Assembly: GCF_024868665.1 (NCBI RefSeq)
Contig: NC_079897.1
Location: forward strand, 4,958,475 to 5,022,474
Reading direction: 5' to 3'
Length of the DNA: 64,000 nucleotides
Source: Triplophysa rosa
Taxonomy: Eukaryota > Chordata > Actinopteri > Cypriniformes > Nemacheilidae
The position numbers and the translations under genes were made by a program. Position 1 is the first letter of the stretch. The number at the start of each line of letters is the position of its first letter. This document shows, one piece after another, positions 23,031 through 34,940 of this stretch. The notes under the pieces are model-generated. The model saw only the letters and a program-made list of their open reading frames with translations. It ran no database searches and was not told the origin of the DNA.

Positions 23031-26029
23031 TCAGTAAACAGCTTCATCCATATTATCATCGCTGTCACCTCCAAACTCCTCTCCGTTGTCAAAGTAAGAC
23101 ATGGCGTAATCTGTTTCCTGTCACACACAAATACAGGCAAGGTATAAAGTGCAGATCTAGTTTTGTTGCTAAATTTAGGGAAAAAAATTCTCGTGTTCCC
23201 TGATAATCCTGATCAAATGATCTGCCACAATAAAGAGTATTACGTCTTCAAACTCCTCTTCGTCGTACACTTCCTCTCCATCAGCCTCTTCCTCTTCTGG
23301 CTTCTTCTTCTCTGCCTCCTCTTCATCAGAACTCCCTTCTTTCTCTTTCTGCTCCAGAGTCTGAATGCAAAAACGCAGGTGTTGATATTCTGATCAATGG
23401 ATTTTCTATCCCCTAACGCTCACAGTAACATTTTTACATGCAGAAAAGGCATTTTTCAATAATGAAGGTGAAACCAGAACACACAATAAGTAAATGATAA
23501 AAAAGAGTAAAACTAGGTATAGCGTGTTTAAAGTCAATTAAAACCGTTTATTTGATTTCAAATGTGAAATGTTGTGCATTACAGATTAATGGCATTGTAA
23601 GAAAAAATGCGTGCAAATATGTGTGTCAGATTTGACCCACATTGTGTATGATCATGGTCCACATGATAAATCTTTTTGTAAACATGAGTAAGATAAAAAA
23701 GTAAAATATTCTGAAATCTTTAGAGATAGTTGACCAAAAAATTAAAACTGTTTCATGATTTACTCATCCTTATGTCATTTCAAACCTGCATGACTTTCTT
23801 TCTTTTGCAGAACACAAAAATATTTTGAAGATTGTTGGTAACCAAACAACATTGGACTCCATTGACTTCCATTGTGTGGACACAAATGTCGACATTTCTC
23901 AAAATATCTTCATTTGTGCTCATGCTTGTAACCAAACAGGTTCTTGGCCACCATTGACTACCATAGTAGGAAAAATGACAATGGTAGTCAAAAGTGCCCG
24001 AGAACGGTCTGCTTTCCTACATTCTTCAAAATATCTTCTTTTGTGTTCAATCAAACAAAGAAATGTATAAAGCAATTATTCCTACTATAATGGTAGTCAA
24101 GAACTGTTTGGTTACAAGCATTCTTCCAAATATCTTTCTCTGTGTTCATCAGAACAAATACACTTATACAGATTTGGAACAACTTGAGTGTGAGTAAATG
24201 AAGACAGAATTTTCATTTTGGGGTCAACTGTTCCTTTAAAAATACAACGTCACCACCACAACAGATTAAACGGGTGTATATGTGTGTTTATGCACCTCCA
24301 GTTTATGCATGATTTCCACTTTGTCCACTCGCGGCAGTTTGACTTGTTTGGGAACAGCTGGGCTTTCTGCAACAACATAACCCAAGCGTGTTTGTAACAG
24401 AGGAAATGACATCAGCAACATCCATCTGTAGACTTCCATAAAAACATCTACACACCGATCACAGCATCCCTATTGATTTTTCTGGCGAAAGGTACAAAAC
24501 GACTAAATATAAACTCCTCTAGCCTTTCTTAGTGACAGACGCGCTTCCAGCCTAAACCTTCAACTAACTCTCTTATCTTTCTCTCTTTCTCCACCCTTTC
24601 ATTTTGGAGATGTGTGTAGTGCGGCTGTCTCTCTGATTTCTCCTGAGACGGTGATGAGTCAGAGTGAAGCTCAGGCCTGCTGGAGCGGCACATCTTTACA
24701 CACTCATTCATGAGCACTTCTGCCTCACCTGCTCTCTTATCTGGGCTTTAAAAAGAGCACGATTACAAACGTGTTTTGGCTATAATGGGAGGCTTTATGT
24801 GTCTGAACTAGACTGGATCAGAACTCTGTGTCCAGCGTTAGAGTAAGTTAACATCAGACAGACTCACTGTCCTTTGAGGCTCTCGTTTCCCGCACACGCA
24901 GCTCCTTTGGAAAGCGTCTCCAGTCTGAAAAACACACATGAATGTAGAGAATACAGATTTTCACAGGTAAAAAGACACTCTGTGCAAACCTAGATGTGTT
25001 AACTCACCTGGCTTCCATTCCAAAATGTCAGACGTCTCAGTTTTCTGGTATTTGTCAGAATAGCGCTCCACGTCTGTTGGGGAGACAAAAACATTTATAG
25101 TTCACACATCCCCCAAAAACACACACATTCCATCTGAAAACAAAAATGTAGTTGATATATAATACACTGTGATAAGATAAAGTATTATTTTTGCCCATAA
25201 TGCACCTGTGTGTGCTTTTATCAAAAAGCAGAATGTATAAAAGAGGTGAATCGCCTCTCCTCGACCATAATCTGACCTTTCTTGGGTGCAGTAGGGCGGA
25301 TATAAAACGGGAGCGTTCTCATGGCTCCTCTGAACTCTTGTTTGAGTGCCAGCATGTATTCGGCCTCTTCGCCCGTCTGCAGGGGCACCGGCTTCTGCTC
25401 CAGTGGCTGGAACATCAAACACAGGTGTGAATACTAGACACAGCTGATGTTTCTGCGCACATCTGCCCAGTGTCAGGGGTCACACAAACACCTGCTGAAA
25501 TACTGACTCCATGTGACACACGTAAATCATTTCTAGATATTAGCAACATTACTGGGTTGTTTATCAGGGATCTTTGACATAAAGTGACAAACCAATAGAA
25601 GCAGCGCCGGTCAGAATAGAATTTCATTACCATATGACTACAGAGGAGCTTTATTATACAGCGACCCTCAAAATGTATTCTTGACACAATTTACGAATGT
25701 GGTTTCAGAAACACTTGCGCCTCTGCTATATTTCTTTTTATTTCTTGCTGGCTATTGTCATGAAATTAATAGTTTCATAAATGTTGGTTAATTGTTTAAA
25801 CCCTTTTTTGTGGGGTCAACGTGCATGAGACAGGTTTTCTAACAGTGGTTCAGAGTTACAGTGTTGCTGTTATTATCCGTCTGATGTCAGATCAGTGCTT
25901 TTATTCTCTCGTTAAACTCACAGGATATACAGGTGTTGGCTGTATGCAGGATGGAGGTAGATTTTCGCCTTTACCGATCCCAATAATCTCCACAGAGAAG
26001 GTGAGCTGCCCTCTCCCCCTACCTGCCAT
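23031..26029 (-). CDS. polr3gl: RNA polymerase III subunit RPC7-like (RPC32-beta)
   Basis: Seven coding exons on the minus strand join in phase to 211 residues (human about 218): 26029-25922, 25406-25277, 25073-25008, 24924-24868, 24366-24296, 23360-23244 and 23117-23031. The N-terminus MAGRGRGQLTFSVE-IGIGKGE is a POLR3G/GL hallmark, followed by ALKQEFRGAMRTLPFYIRP, DVERYSDKYQ and DWRRFPKELR. A long acidic Glu/Lys-rich tract follows, then the C-terminal SYFDNGEEFGGDSDDNMDEA. The protein belongs to the RPC3-RPC6-RPC7 subcomplex of Pol III, which supports transcription initiation at tRNA and 5S genes. I call polr3gl rather than polr3g because its neighbours, txnip and ankrd34a, match the human POLR3GL locus. 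All introns begin GT and end AG. It is divergent from ankrd34a. Confidence 0.93.
23720..24240. mobile_element. polr3gl: MITE (GGGATAGTTCACCC family) in a polr3gl intron, rearranged
   Basis: It opens AGAGATAGTTGACCAAAAA and TTTACTCATCCTTATGTCATTT and closes AGTGTGAGTAAATGAAGACAGAATTTTC...TTCCTTTAAA. It is longer than usual (about 510 bp) because the inner part (GACTACCATAGTAGG, AATATCTTCTTTTGTGTTC) occurs more than once. It lies between the fifth and sixth coding exons. Confidence 0.6.
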
Positions 26030-27029
26030 TATCTGAGAAACAATCACAACATATCAGATTTATTTCATTTAATGTTTATTTTTTTGCTTTGAATGGTAAC
26101 ACACAATATAGTAACAAAATACTAATACACAACTTATTAACCTTAGTTTACGAAATTTTAGCATTTACTAAAATTAAAAGTTGTATCTGTTAACACAAGT
26201 TAATAAAATGTGAACTAACATGAAAAAATTGTATTAGCATTAACTAAAGATTAAATGCTGAAATTTATATCGCACATAGACATAACGTTACATAGTTCAT
26301 GTTGGTAGATGCATATGCTAACCTTATTGTACCCTGTAAATGTTAATATGCTGCTTTTTATTAACACAGTCAGAAAACAGACTATAATAGTAAATTGAGG
26401 AACATTTTGCAATATGTATTTTACTAAATGTGCATGCATTAGATCTTATTTGTATTACATTGTATTAAGCATTTTTATTAGATATTTTATGGCAAATGTA
26501 ACGTTTAAACGCCACGTGCACTCACATGCGGCTGTGCGACGAAATTTCTTCTCTAACGTTACTTATAAATTCGATTCATTGTTCTCAAAACATCTAGTAA
26601 AATCTGCAGTAATCATAAGCAGAACCCTTTTAATGGAAATTCGGATTTTATTGAAACGTTAAACCGAAAAATCGCTTGCCAAACAAACATCAGCATCATT
26701 GTTTTCGTCCGCTGCCACAAATCTCCGCCGGTCGGAAACAAGTGCTGCGTAGACTTATAGTTCCGCTTCTGCGAACTATTAAAGATTTATTCAAATTCAA
26801 TGAGCACAGTTAAGCACTTAAAAAATACATAGCGCGATTTACTTGAGCAGTTCATGTAGTTCTGTTTGTTTTCAAAAAGTTTTTCTATATGGCACTGAAA
26901 TCCTCTAGAAAGCTAGAAACGGTACAACTATAACTAGGTTTGCTAAATGTATAAATGCGTATGAGAGAGAAATAAGAATTAAAACTATAATTTAAAAGAA
27001 AAAGGAAAAAGGACGAGCAGTTACTTCTG

Positions 27030-27032
<3 letters not shown>
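26030..27032. other. polr3gl upstream region
   Basis: The promoter should lie just above 26029, but no TATA or strong motif was identified. From 26090 to 26480 the sequence is AT-rich with TTAACTAAA/TAGTTTA-like words. No gene was seen. Confidence 0.35.

Positions 27033-27112
<80 letters not shown>
27033..27112. repeat. (TC)40 microsatellite
   Basis: An uninterrupted TC run of 80 bases lies in the region between the divergent polr3gl and ankrd34a genes. The Arg-Glu frame on the minus strand is an artefact of the repeat. Confidence 0.98.
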
Positions 27113-27114
<2 letters not shown>

Positions 27115-27719
27115 GCAGTATGTGCATGTCACCGTGGGAACGCTTCTGTCGGAATCCACTGAATCAGTTGCCATAGAAACTGTGTTCAATAATAGCTATA
27201 GTCACTGAATTAGTATTTATGCAGTCTGAGAATTCTTTCACACCTCCTGCAGAGGGCCTTGATATATATTTAGCCCCCAAAATTAAAAAAGGTGTAAAGC
27301 CCTGCAATATTATTACAAAATAATTTTTCTCGGTTGAGGAAGGACATGCACCTCTGCAGAATATGTGCATTTCATTTTAAAGGTTTTTATTGAACTGAAA
27401 CAATTGGAAGACTACACGAAAGTGACAGGTAGCCTATTACACTGTACAAATTCAACTCACCTGCACACGGAGGTCAGAGACACATCTCCACATATTAACA
27501 GCCCACCTACATGTATGTTTCTCATGTGTCACATGCACAAGAGCCATATTTGGTCCATGTCACCCTTTTTAATATTATCAAAAGACATTCGATTTTTTAA
27601 TCCAAAACGTATTGTCTTATATATATTAAAACATGTGAAGCATCACACCATGACACCCACACCCAGGGGGCGCAACCGAAAATGAAAAAAAGACATAAAA
27701 AAATTAAAGAAGTTCCCCC

Positions 27720-27981
27720 TAGTGGAAAGCAGAGCTGCTTATGCGAAGTGTCAGTCAGTCAGCGGTTGCACAGTGAAGTTGGACCTCAGTGTGTCCGTGC
27801 GCGATCGTGGGAGACTCGCATCAGCTCACTGCCCACTCCACGCCCCCGCAGAGTCTCCCAAACTCTCGGTCGCAGGAGGAGAGATGATGTGGGGGATGTA
27901 AGACACGGGGATCAGCAGACAGCAGCTGGATTCTCGGGCTAAAACCAGCCGCTCGGATGGAGTGAAGACAACACCTCTACG
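27720..27981 (+). other. ankrd34a: ankrd34a promoter and 5' UTR exon (probable)
   Basis: A CpG-rich stretch ends at a donor, CCTCTACG|GTAAAAC (27981/27982), at the correct side of the next acceptor at 33273. It contains CCCACTCCACGCCCCCGC, a GC-box-like run. A frame from 27682 is open but shows no family resemblance, so I treat the exon as untranslated. Its left border is not defined. Confidence 0.45.
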
Positions 27982-30900
27982 GTAAAACCTCTCCTCCTGC
28001 ACGTGACTATAAAAATCGCGTCCCTGGTTATATATAGGTTTATTAATTGAATAAAATTAATACTCGTTAATTAAACCCAAGCTATACAGAGATGTAGGAC
28101 AGCTAGTAGCTGAGAATTTGTACGCAGACTTTAGTCCTACATATCTTAAACAATTCTTGCACTTTATTGGATTTTACATTGTCACTTTTACAAAGCCTTT
28201 TGCAGCTATTTTGCGGTGTTGTGTAGCCTATCATGCATGAAAATAAAATCATTATAGGGATGCATGTGTGAGGATGAAAATATCTCGCCAGATAATGCAG
28301 AGCTGCTCGTTGCATGTAAAAGCTGGTATTTTAGGAATAAATGTTGTTCATCATGTGGCTGCAGCTTCGTAAGGTTTTATAAACGTTCGTTGCTATATGT
28401 GGAGAGCGGGTGAATTCATGCACCGCAATTCGGATTCCGCTGCTTTGACACTGAACATCGTGTAAAGGTATTTTGGTGCTTTAAAACGCAAATACGAGCA
28501 CCGAGAATTTGATGTCAGAAGGGGAAGAGACATTTTTTTTAACGATTGTTCATTCTTTTATTTTACTTGACAGAAACTTACATTTTACGCCTGTATGGTG
28601 CAGGTCTGGCGTTTGGAAGTTCATTTGTGGACACAGGAGCTTTGCGTCAGTCAGAGAGCTGACGTGAGTAGACACTAAATTTGATGCTTCGAGACTAAAA
28701 ATAGTCCGAGCTCGAGATATTTGCAGCTGGCGCATAAATCTCATCTGGAGCCCACGAAATTCTAACAGCCAGTTGCTGTAACGGGTTCAGCACCGCGGAC
28801 AGCGACACAACATGTTCACACAATTATTTTGGAAAAAAAACAATCTTATTGCATTTATAAAAAGTATGAAGTTTTTTCCCCACTACGGTATTCACTGGAG
28901 AAACTGCGAATATGATCATGTATATGAAATAGGTTTGACTTTACAAAAATGGCTTTTGTTGAATTTTGGATAGTCTATTTTAGCAAGTCTGTTTGCACTG
29001 TTACGTAATTTTCTAAAACATTAGGCATATTTTGCTCAAATGTGTTTTGAATTGTTTCAAAACAGGCTTACAGTAAATACAGAATAGTACAGAGAGTAGA
29101 GACAAAAGTAATAACGCAGAAATTATTAGATATACAGAACATAATATGAATATCCTAACTTATCTTTGTCCCTTATTTATAATCATTGGAGATACAGACT
29201 TCCATGCTCACTTTCTGCTCAATATTGAAAAATATTTTTAAATTTAGGTTAAATTTGTGGTTACATTATTGGTAAATTATGATCTTCACTGTCTTGACAA
29301 TAATGTAAAAATTCAAAACATCCCAATGTTCCTTCATGTAAAAAATAAATATAATCTATTGTAATCTATGTTTTATGTATCTCGAGTAGATATATGCCTG
29401 GGATGTCTTTGTCAGAATTACCCATACATCAACATGCCATGGTTCTGTATCTTTCGAGGCTGATTAAGTTATAATTATAATCTATAATTATGTAAGATAT
29501 CACCCATATTTGCTGAATAGTTTCTCAATCTATACCCATAAAACAGTTCAGTTGTCTGATTGTCTGTAGTTTGAGGCTAGTGAAGTTGTGTACAGTTGTT
29601 CAAGGAGAGGCGCAGATTGCTCTTAAATTGGAGGAGAATTCATTCTCGGCTCTATAAATCAACAAACACTTAGTCCAGACGAGTCAAGTGCTTCTGTTGT
29701 CATTCATCTCATTACAGACTAAATGTAGGAGCAAAACAACCTGTGGTCCACCATGACGACAGCACAACCTGCAAGCGGATGAAAATATCAGCCAAGCATA
29801 AACATGCCACGGTAAACGCTAAACACACAAAAAAACAATAAATGCGGTTCAGAGGACGTGTCAGCATCGCTTAGGAAGTTTAGTATGACGGAGATAATCT
29901 CATTGCCTCTCTGCAGTGCGATTCTCTTTAAAGCTGCCAATATGAGTGATGAAGAGCCTCAGCGGTTCTGATGTGACTGGGTCACAGGGTCATCGGCATG
30001 CCGCTGATGGATGCTGCGCTCTCTCAGACGCCGTAAAAGTGATTGCACCTGCCCGGAACTGTGTGATCTAACGAGGCAAACAGCACCGCAGAGCTATCGG
30101 TAAGGGCGGGAGGGCGTTAACGCCTGACTGTGGAGCCCATTTTGGTCACGGGCGCGTCCCTCACACAATCTGTATTTCAGGATTGATTCACACGAACAGT
30201 GTTGTTACATAAAGGAGAAAGGCAGGAGGTGGAGGCTCTCAGAGGCGTGAGGATTAAGACATGATATTCATTTCCATCATCTGTCTAGAGACCGGAGAGA
30301 ATTAGATACGATTTGTCCCTACAAGACAGCGTGGTGTGTAACCCTCCCTCCCTCTTTCCCCCAGTGTGGTACTAACACGCAAGTGTATCTTAACATACTG
30401 CAAAATAGGCAAGTTTATTTTGGTGTGATGAATGTCAAACAGCTCTCTACTCCCTTTACAGATGCATGCACGCAGTATGCTGCGGGAAGATGAGAACAAA
30501 TGATTGGGCGAGAGATCTTGATGAATTGCAGGACATTTCATCCGGCTCTATGAATCGAGGCGAGGTGATAAAAGTACAACGTTTCCAATATATCTCGTGA
30601 GACAACATCTGTTTTGGAGTACGTGAGCGAAGAGAAAGATATCACACGGGCATCACTAATGTCACAGAACAGAATAGCACAAATGATCATTATTTTCAAA
30701 CAGGTTTCTCCAAACGCTCTCCCCTCCGCCATTGGTCACCCGAGCAGACAGTCCCACCCCCCAAATGAACACCATAGGTTGAGTCATTGTTGCTATGTTG
30801 GGCTGGATGGGATGTTTAAACAAACAGCGTGTTTTCAAAGCACCACAAAGCCCCTGGTGTTTACACTTTTGGGGCTCTGTGGTTCTTAAAAGAACTACAA

Positions 30901-33273
30901 ATGACACACTTAGGAAGTTGTCGCATTAAACTGGGGCAGGACAAAACATTTCATATTGCAATAATCAGCTTTAAAGTATAAAGCGCCGTCTTCCAATTTT
31001 AATACTCGTATGACATCAGGTCAGCACGTTGGGTTTCAGGAGACTGATCTTTTGAGCGATCTGCCCCAAGTCGTGGTGCCACATTTCTCCTGCGAGTCTA
31101 TCATGGATGACTCATCCATGCTGCCCGCGTGTGAGACGAGAGATTAACCTCACTGTCTCGATTGCTTGAAACTTCAGACCCTTAAAGACGCATTTTTTCG
31201 GCTGCACTTAGAAAAAAGCACAGTTTTCTCCCTCTTCTTTTCCAGCTCTCATAATCAGAAAGCAAAGCTCTTGCATTCCTGGACTGAGCTCTGAGATGTC
31301 TTAAGGAGGCAGACTGGAGGAGCAGCTTGGGCTCTGTGGGTGTATCGGTGTAATGCAGGAAGGATGCGAATGCTGCACGGCTCGCACACTGCTCTCTCGA
31401 ATCTGCCATGTCTTCTCGTATCGCTGTGTTTTATCGCCTGTGCTCACTGCTCAGGGTATTTCTGCAGAGTGATGAAGAGAGGAAGGCTGTAAGAAATAAA
31501 TCATACAAATTATGTGTACACAAAATTCTGTGCATTGGACCGCTTTTTTGGTCAGATCAGATTGGAGGAAGATAAGCACATTCACACTGTGGATACCTGC
31601 AATACAGGCGTGAGTTACTAAAATAAAGATCGAGAGACGTCCATCTCAGATTGATGTTACGTGCTTACCTTTAATGGTCAGTCAACGTCACCAGGTTCCT
31701 GGACAAATCGTGATCGACCGTCCACTTATAGCCCAACCAATATGAATCCCCTGTCCTCCTCTGTTCGTCTAGCTCATTGATCAGTTTCTCTCTGGAAGGA
31801 CATGGGACTCCTTCCTTGCTGTGCCTGTATCACTATGGCCTTTGACTTCCGGCTCATTGAATTTCAAATAAGTCCATGCTGATTCAGAGCGCTGTGGCAT
31901 GTTAATAATGCTGTTATTGCGCCGGATGCCCTCCTGCCTCATCGCTTGTCACTTTTTAATCGTCTTGCTAAGATAGTTAATGTAATGATCTGCTTTCAAA
32001 CAGTCTGTATGGCTCAAGCGATAAGCAATTGAGGGCTTATCGTGAATGTAACGTGAAATTTTAGAAGTGAGGATTTGGGCTTTTTATAATTATTATACAT
32101 TTTTTTCTTATGCGTTATTTGCTCTGCCGTGCAATTGTGATATTACTAGATACATAAAAAGATTTTTGTTAAATTGCTAAATCTATGGTGTCTGTGTAAG
32201 GTAATGAATACTTGTTATAAGTCATTTGTACGTTTACAGAACCGTCCGTGCTTGTCACATGTCCTGCTCTTTGTGCCTCTCAGGATTTCAATTTTCTTTT
32301 CCTTAGTGGACTGTCATCGTCTCTGCCTTCATTACAGAGAAGAAAAAGGAGACTGGGTTAAAGAGAGCAGGGCTGCACACGGTGTCTGAACACAATGTTC
32401 ACATTATAAAATGCACAGTATCTGTGAATTATGCTTTAGTGTTGTACAGTGATTTTATTTGTGTGTCTGTGTTTGTGTGCAGTGGGATGTGTTCCTAAAT
32501 CTTTTATTGTTCCTGGAATAATATACCTGTCAAACAAACACTCTTCAAAATGATCATACTTTTCAATAGACCTTCTTTAGTGAGGAGAGTAAACAAACAA
32601 CTTCTGTCCACTTGAATATTTTAATTTGAAATTTTCTATAATTATTATTTACTATTATTTTATATAAATATTGTATTATAACATATGACAAAGTTGATAC
32701 TTCGTAGTATTATATGATATTATATCCAAATAATACAGAACAATAATTACAATTAAAATGTATTTATGAATGATTATATTATAGTACTACTTATAATGAT
32801 GATATAAAAAAATATTTTAAAAAAACAAATCGCTTTGTTTCCTTATTTTCTCCTGTAAGTCACTTTGGATAAAAGCGTTTGCTAAATACCTAAATGTAAA
32901 TGTAAATTTATTCTTATTATAATCATGATTTAGTATTTTATAATAAATTAAGTATTATATAATATTATAAAGATGATTCTTTATAATATTATATAACCAT
33001 AATATTATACAAATACAGAACAATAATTACAATACAAATATATTTAGTGATTACAATAAAATGTTTATGTATAATTATATTAAAATATACAGTAAAATGT
33101 TCCTTTTTAATCATTAACATATTGTATATAAATAAAATATTTTACACAATTACAATACAATTACAATAATATATTTTTGTATTGTTATTTTTATACCTTT
33201 TACTAAGCTTTTCACTGTGTCATGAGTGTCAGACTTTTAACAATATTCTGTTTGTCTTCTATTTTTATTCCAG
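27982..33273 (+). other. ankrd34a: ankrd34a intron 1
   Basis: 5.3 kb without coding exons. Besides the RE1 it holds non-repetitive, moderately GC sequence (about 29.8-31.9 kb) that could include conserved non-coding elements. A truncated L2-type tail lies at 32855-32905 (GTAAGTCACTTTGGATAAAA), with very AT-rich sequence from 32630 to 33190. Confidence 0.4.
28786..28806 (+). promoter_or_regulatory. ankrd34a: RE1 (REST/NRSF) site in ankrd34a intron 1
   Basis: TTCAGCACCGCGGACAGCG at 28786-28804 matches the canonical RE1 (TTCAGCACCNCGGACAGCGCC) at every one of these 19 positions. REST silences neuronal genes outside neurons through such sites. It lies about 0.8 kb past the leader exon, and human ANKRD34A is a brain-enriched gene. 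Confidence 0.75.
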
Positions 33274-33371
33274 GTTGACCGGGATCTAAGCTGCGATGTG
33301 TCGACAGTGCTGAGGCTGGAGGAGGAGAGGGCCAGAATTTCTGGGATTCTAGTGGCGGAGAGTGAGACATC
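33274..33371 (+). other. ankrd34a: ankrd34a 5' UTR part of the coding exon, with uORF
   Basis: The acceptor TTTTTATTCCAG|GTTGACC sets the exon start at 33274. A five-codon upstream ORF (ATG 33296, stop TGA 33311-33313) precedes the main ATG by 58 bases. Confidence 0.55.
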
Positions 33372-34940
33372 ATGGGTGATGGAGGGGCCTTGCACACAGA
33401 GGGCAATGCCCTTCTGAAAGCTGTTTTCCAGGGCAAACTCCGTCTCGCACGCCTCCTTCTGGAGGGCGGAGCCTACATCAATGAAGGGAACGAGCGAGGG
33501 GAGACGCCTGTAATAGCAGCCTGTCTGGCGGGATATGATGATCCGCAAACCCGGCAGCGAATGGTGCGGTACCTCCTGGAGAAGGGAGCTGACCCAAATA
33601 TAGCCGATAAATCAGGTCGGACTGCCTTGATGCATGCGTGTGCAGAACAGGCAGGTAAAGAAGTGGTGTCCCTGCTGCTGGAAAATGGAGCCGATCCCAG
33701 TTTAAAAGACTACGCTGGGGCCTCTGCGCTCGTACACGCCATCAATAAGGGCAATAGAGAAACTCTCCAGGTCTTGCTAGATGCTTGCAAAGCCAAGGGA
33801 AAAGAGGTGATCATTATTACCACAGATACATCACCCTCTGGCACTAAAAAGACCAAACAATACCTGAACTCTCCACCATCTCCAGGTGTGGTGGACAAAA
33901 TCACACCTGCCTGCATGTCTCCATCCGAGGTGGAGATCCATACATCTGGCTCTGCTCCTGGTGAAGAGGGTATCTTCAACTTTGCTGTGAGTTCGGCGCT
34001 CCCGCTACCCTCCAGCAGACCGCAGAATGAGAGGAGACCACCACCCCGCAAACTTCTGAAAAGACTGAACTCTGAGCCCTGGGGCCTGGTGGCTCCGTCT
34101 GTACTAGCCGAGAGAGTCGAGCGGATGGAAGGGGATTTAGCAGAAGAGGATAAATTGGTCTCGGAGATGAACGGGCTGTCAGTTTCAGGTCCAGGCAGAC
34201 CTCTTCTGTCAAGGAGACACAGCATAGAAACCCATGATCCATCCTCTCCGAAGCTGATGGATCGGTCCTGTTCTGAGGACTGTGCAGCGCTGTGTGGTTC
34301 ATCCTGGGCTGATAAAGTCCACCAACACCAGTCGCTGTATCGCAGAAACACGGCCCCCGAAACCCAGGACAATGCGGCACAGGCAACGGCACAGGCCATA
34401 CGTGGTCTACAACACCCCAAACTCACTCGCATGGAACACTACGAGTCAGACACCCATCTGTGTCCCACCTCCATCCCCGGATCTCCTGATTCCGGACGCG
34501 TCTCCGTGGAGCGTCGCAAGTACAACGCCTCACCCCTGTCCCTCCTCACCAGCTCCTCCCGAGAATCTCTGGAGAGCATTCCCAACTCGGTGTCTCCCAT
34601 CACAATGCGGAGACGTCCACCAGGACTGTTGGAACGGCGGGGATCCGGCACCCTCCTCTTGGATCACATCTCCCAGACGCGGCCCGGGTTCCTCCCTCCT
34701 CTCAACGTCAACCCCCAGCGACCTATTCCTGATATCCGGGCTAATGGAAAACCCACCTCTCCGGTTCACTCCGGAAGCAAGATCCTGCTGCCGGTCGCCC
34801 CTTCATCTCCAAAACGGCCAGACTTTAAGATGAAGAAGAAACTGATAAGGAGACACTCGATGCAGACGGAGCAGATGAAGCAGCTTTCGACTTTCCGGGA
34901 AATCCTCACGGAAAAGGTGATGGAAATGAATGGAGATTGA
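33372..34940 (+). CDS. ankrd34a: Ankyrin repeat domain-containing protein 34A
   Basis: An intronless coding region of 522 residues, as in mammalian ANKRD34 genes. Residues about 6-140 hold four ankyrin-type repeats: ALHTEGNALLKAVFQGKLRL, GETPVIAACLAGYDD, GRTALMHACAEQAGKEVVSL and GASALVHAINKGNRE. Then follow family blocks VIIITTDTSPSGTKKTKQYL, LNSPPSPGVV, KLLKRLNSEPWGLVAP and SRRHSIETHDPSS. Later blocks are RRNTAPE, ERRGSGTLLLDHISQTRPGF, PPLNVNPQ and RRHSMQTEQMKQL. The long Ser/Pro-rich C-terminal half is probably disordered and carries several R-R-x-S sites typical of basophilic kinases. The biochemical role of ANKRD34A is not established; the human gene is mainly neural. Synteny (polr3gl, txnip) supports A rather than B or C. 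Frames overlapping on either strand are shadows. A GAAAAG|GTGATG donor near the end may allow another C-terminus (see 36554-36625). Confidence 0.95.
   Translation: MGDGGALHTEGNALLKAVFQGKLRLARLLLEGGAYINEGNERGETPVIAACLAGYDDPQTRQRMVRYLLEKGADPNIADKSGRTALMHACAEQAGKEVVSLLLENGADPSLKDYAGASALVHAINKGNRETLQVLLDACKAKGKEVIIITTDTSPSGTKKTKQYLNSPPSPGVVDKITPACMSPSEVEIHTSGSAPGEEGIFNFAVSSALPLPSSRPQNERRPPPRKLLKRLNSEPWGLVAPSVLAERVERMEGDLAEEDKLVSEMNGLSVSGPGRPLLSRRHSIETHDPSSPKLMDRSCSEDCAALCGSSWADKVHQHQSLYRRNTAPETQDNAAQATAQAIRGLQHPKLTRMEHYESDTHLCPTSIPGSPDSGRVSVERRKYNASPLSLLTSSSRESLESIPNSVSPITMRRRPPGLLERRGSGTLLLDHISQTRPGFLPPLNVNPQRPIPDIRANGKPTSPVHSGSKILLPVAPSSPKRPDFKMKKKLIRRHSMQTEQMKQLSTFREILTEKVMEMNGD

Noticed and set aside
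22748..23140. 130-codon minus-strand frame at the end of polr3gl
   Set aside because: It is a wrong-frame reading across the last polr3gl exon and its 3' UTR.
26885..27189. Minus-strand frames rich in Arg-Glu repeats
   Set aside because: They are translations of the (TC)40 microsatellite, as at 44306-44506.
33710..34833. Long frames on both strands inside ankrd34a (up to 240 codons)
   Set aside because: They are shadows of the 522-codon frame, with no domain likeness and no starts or splice signals of their own.
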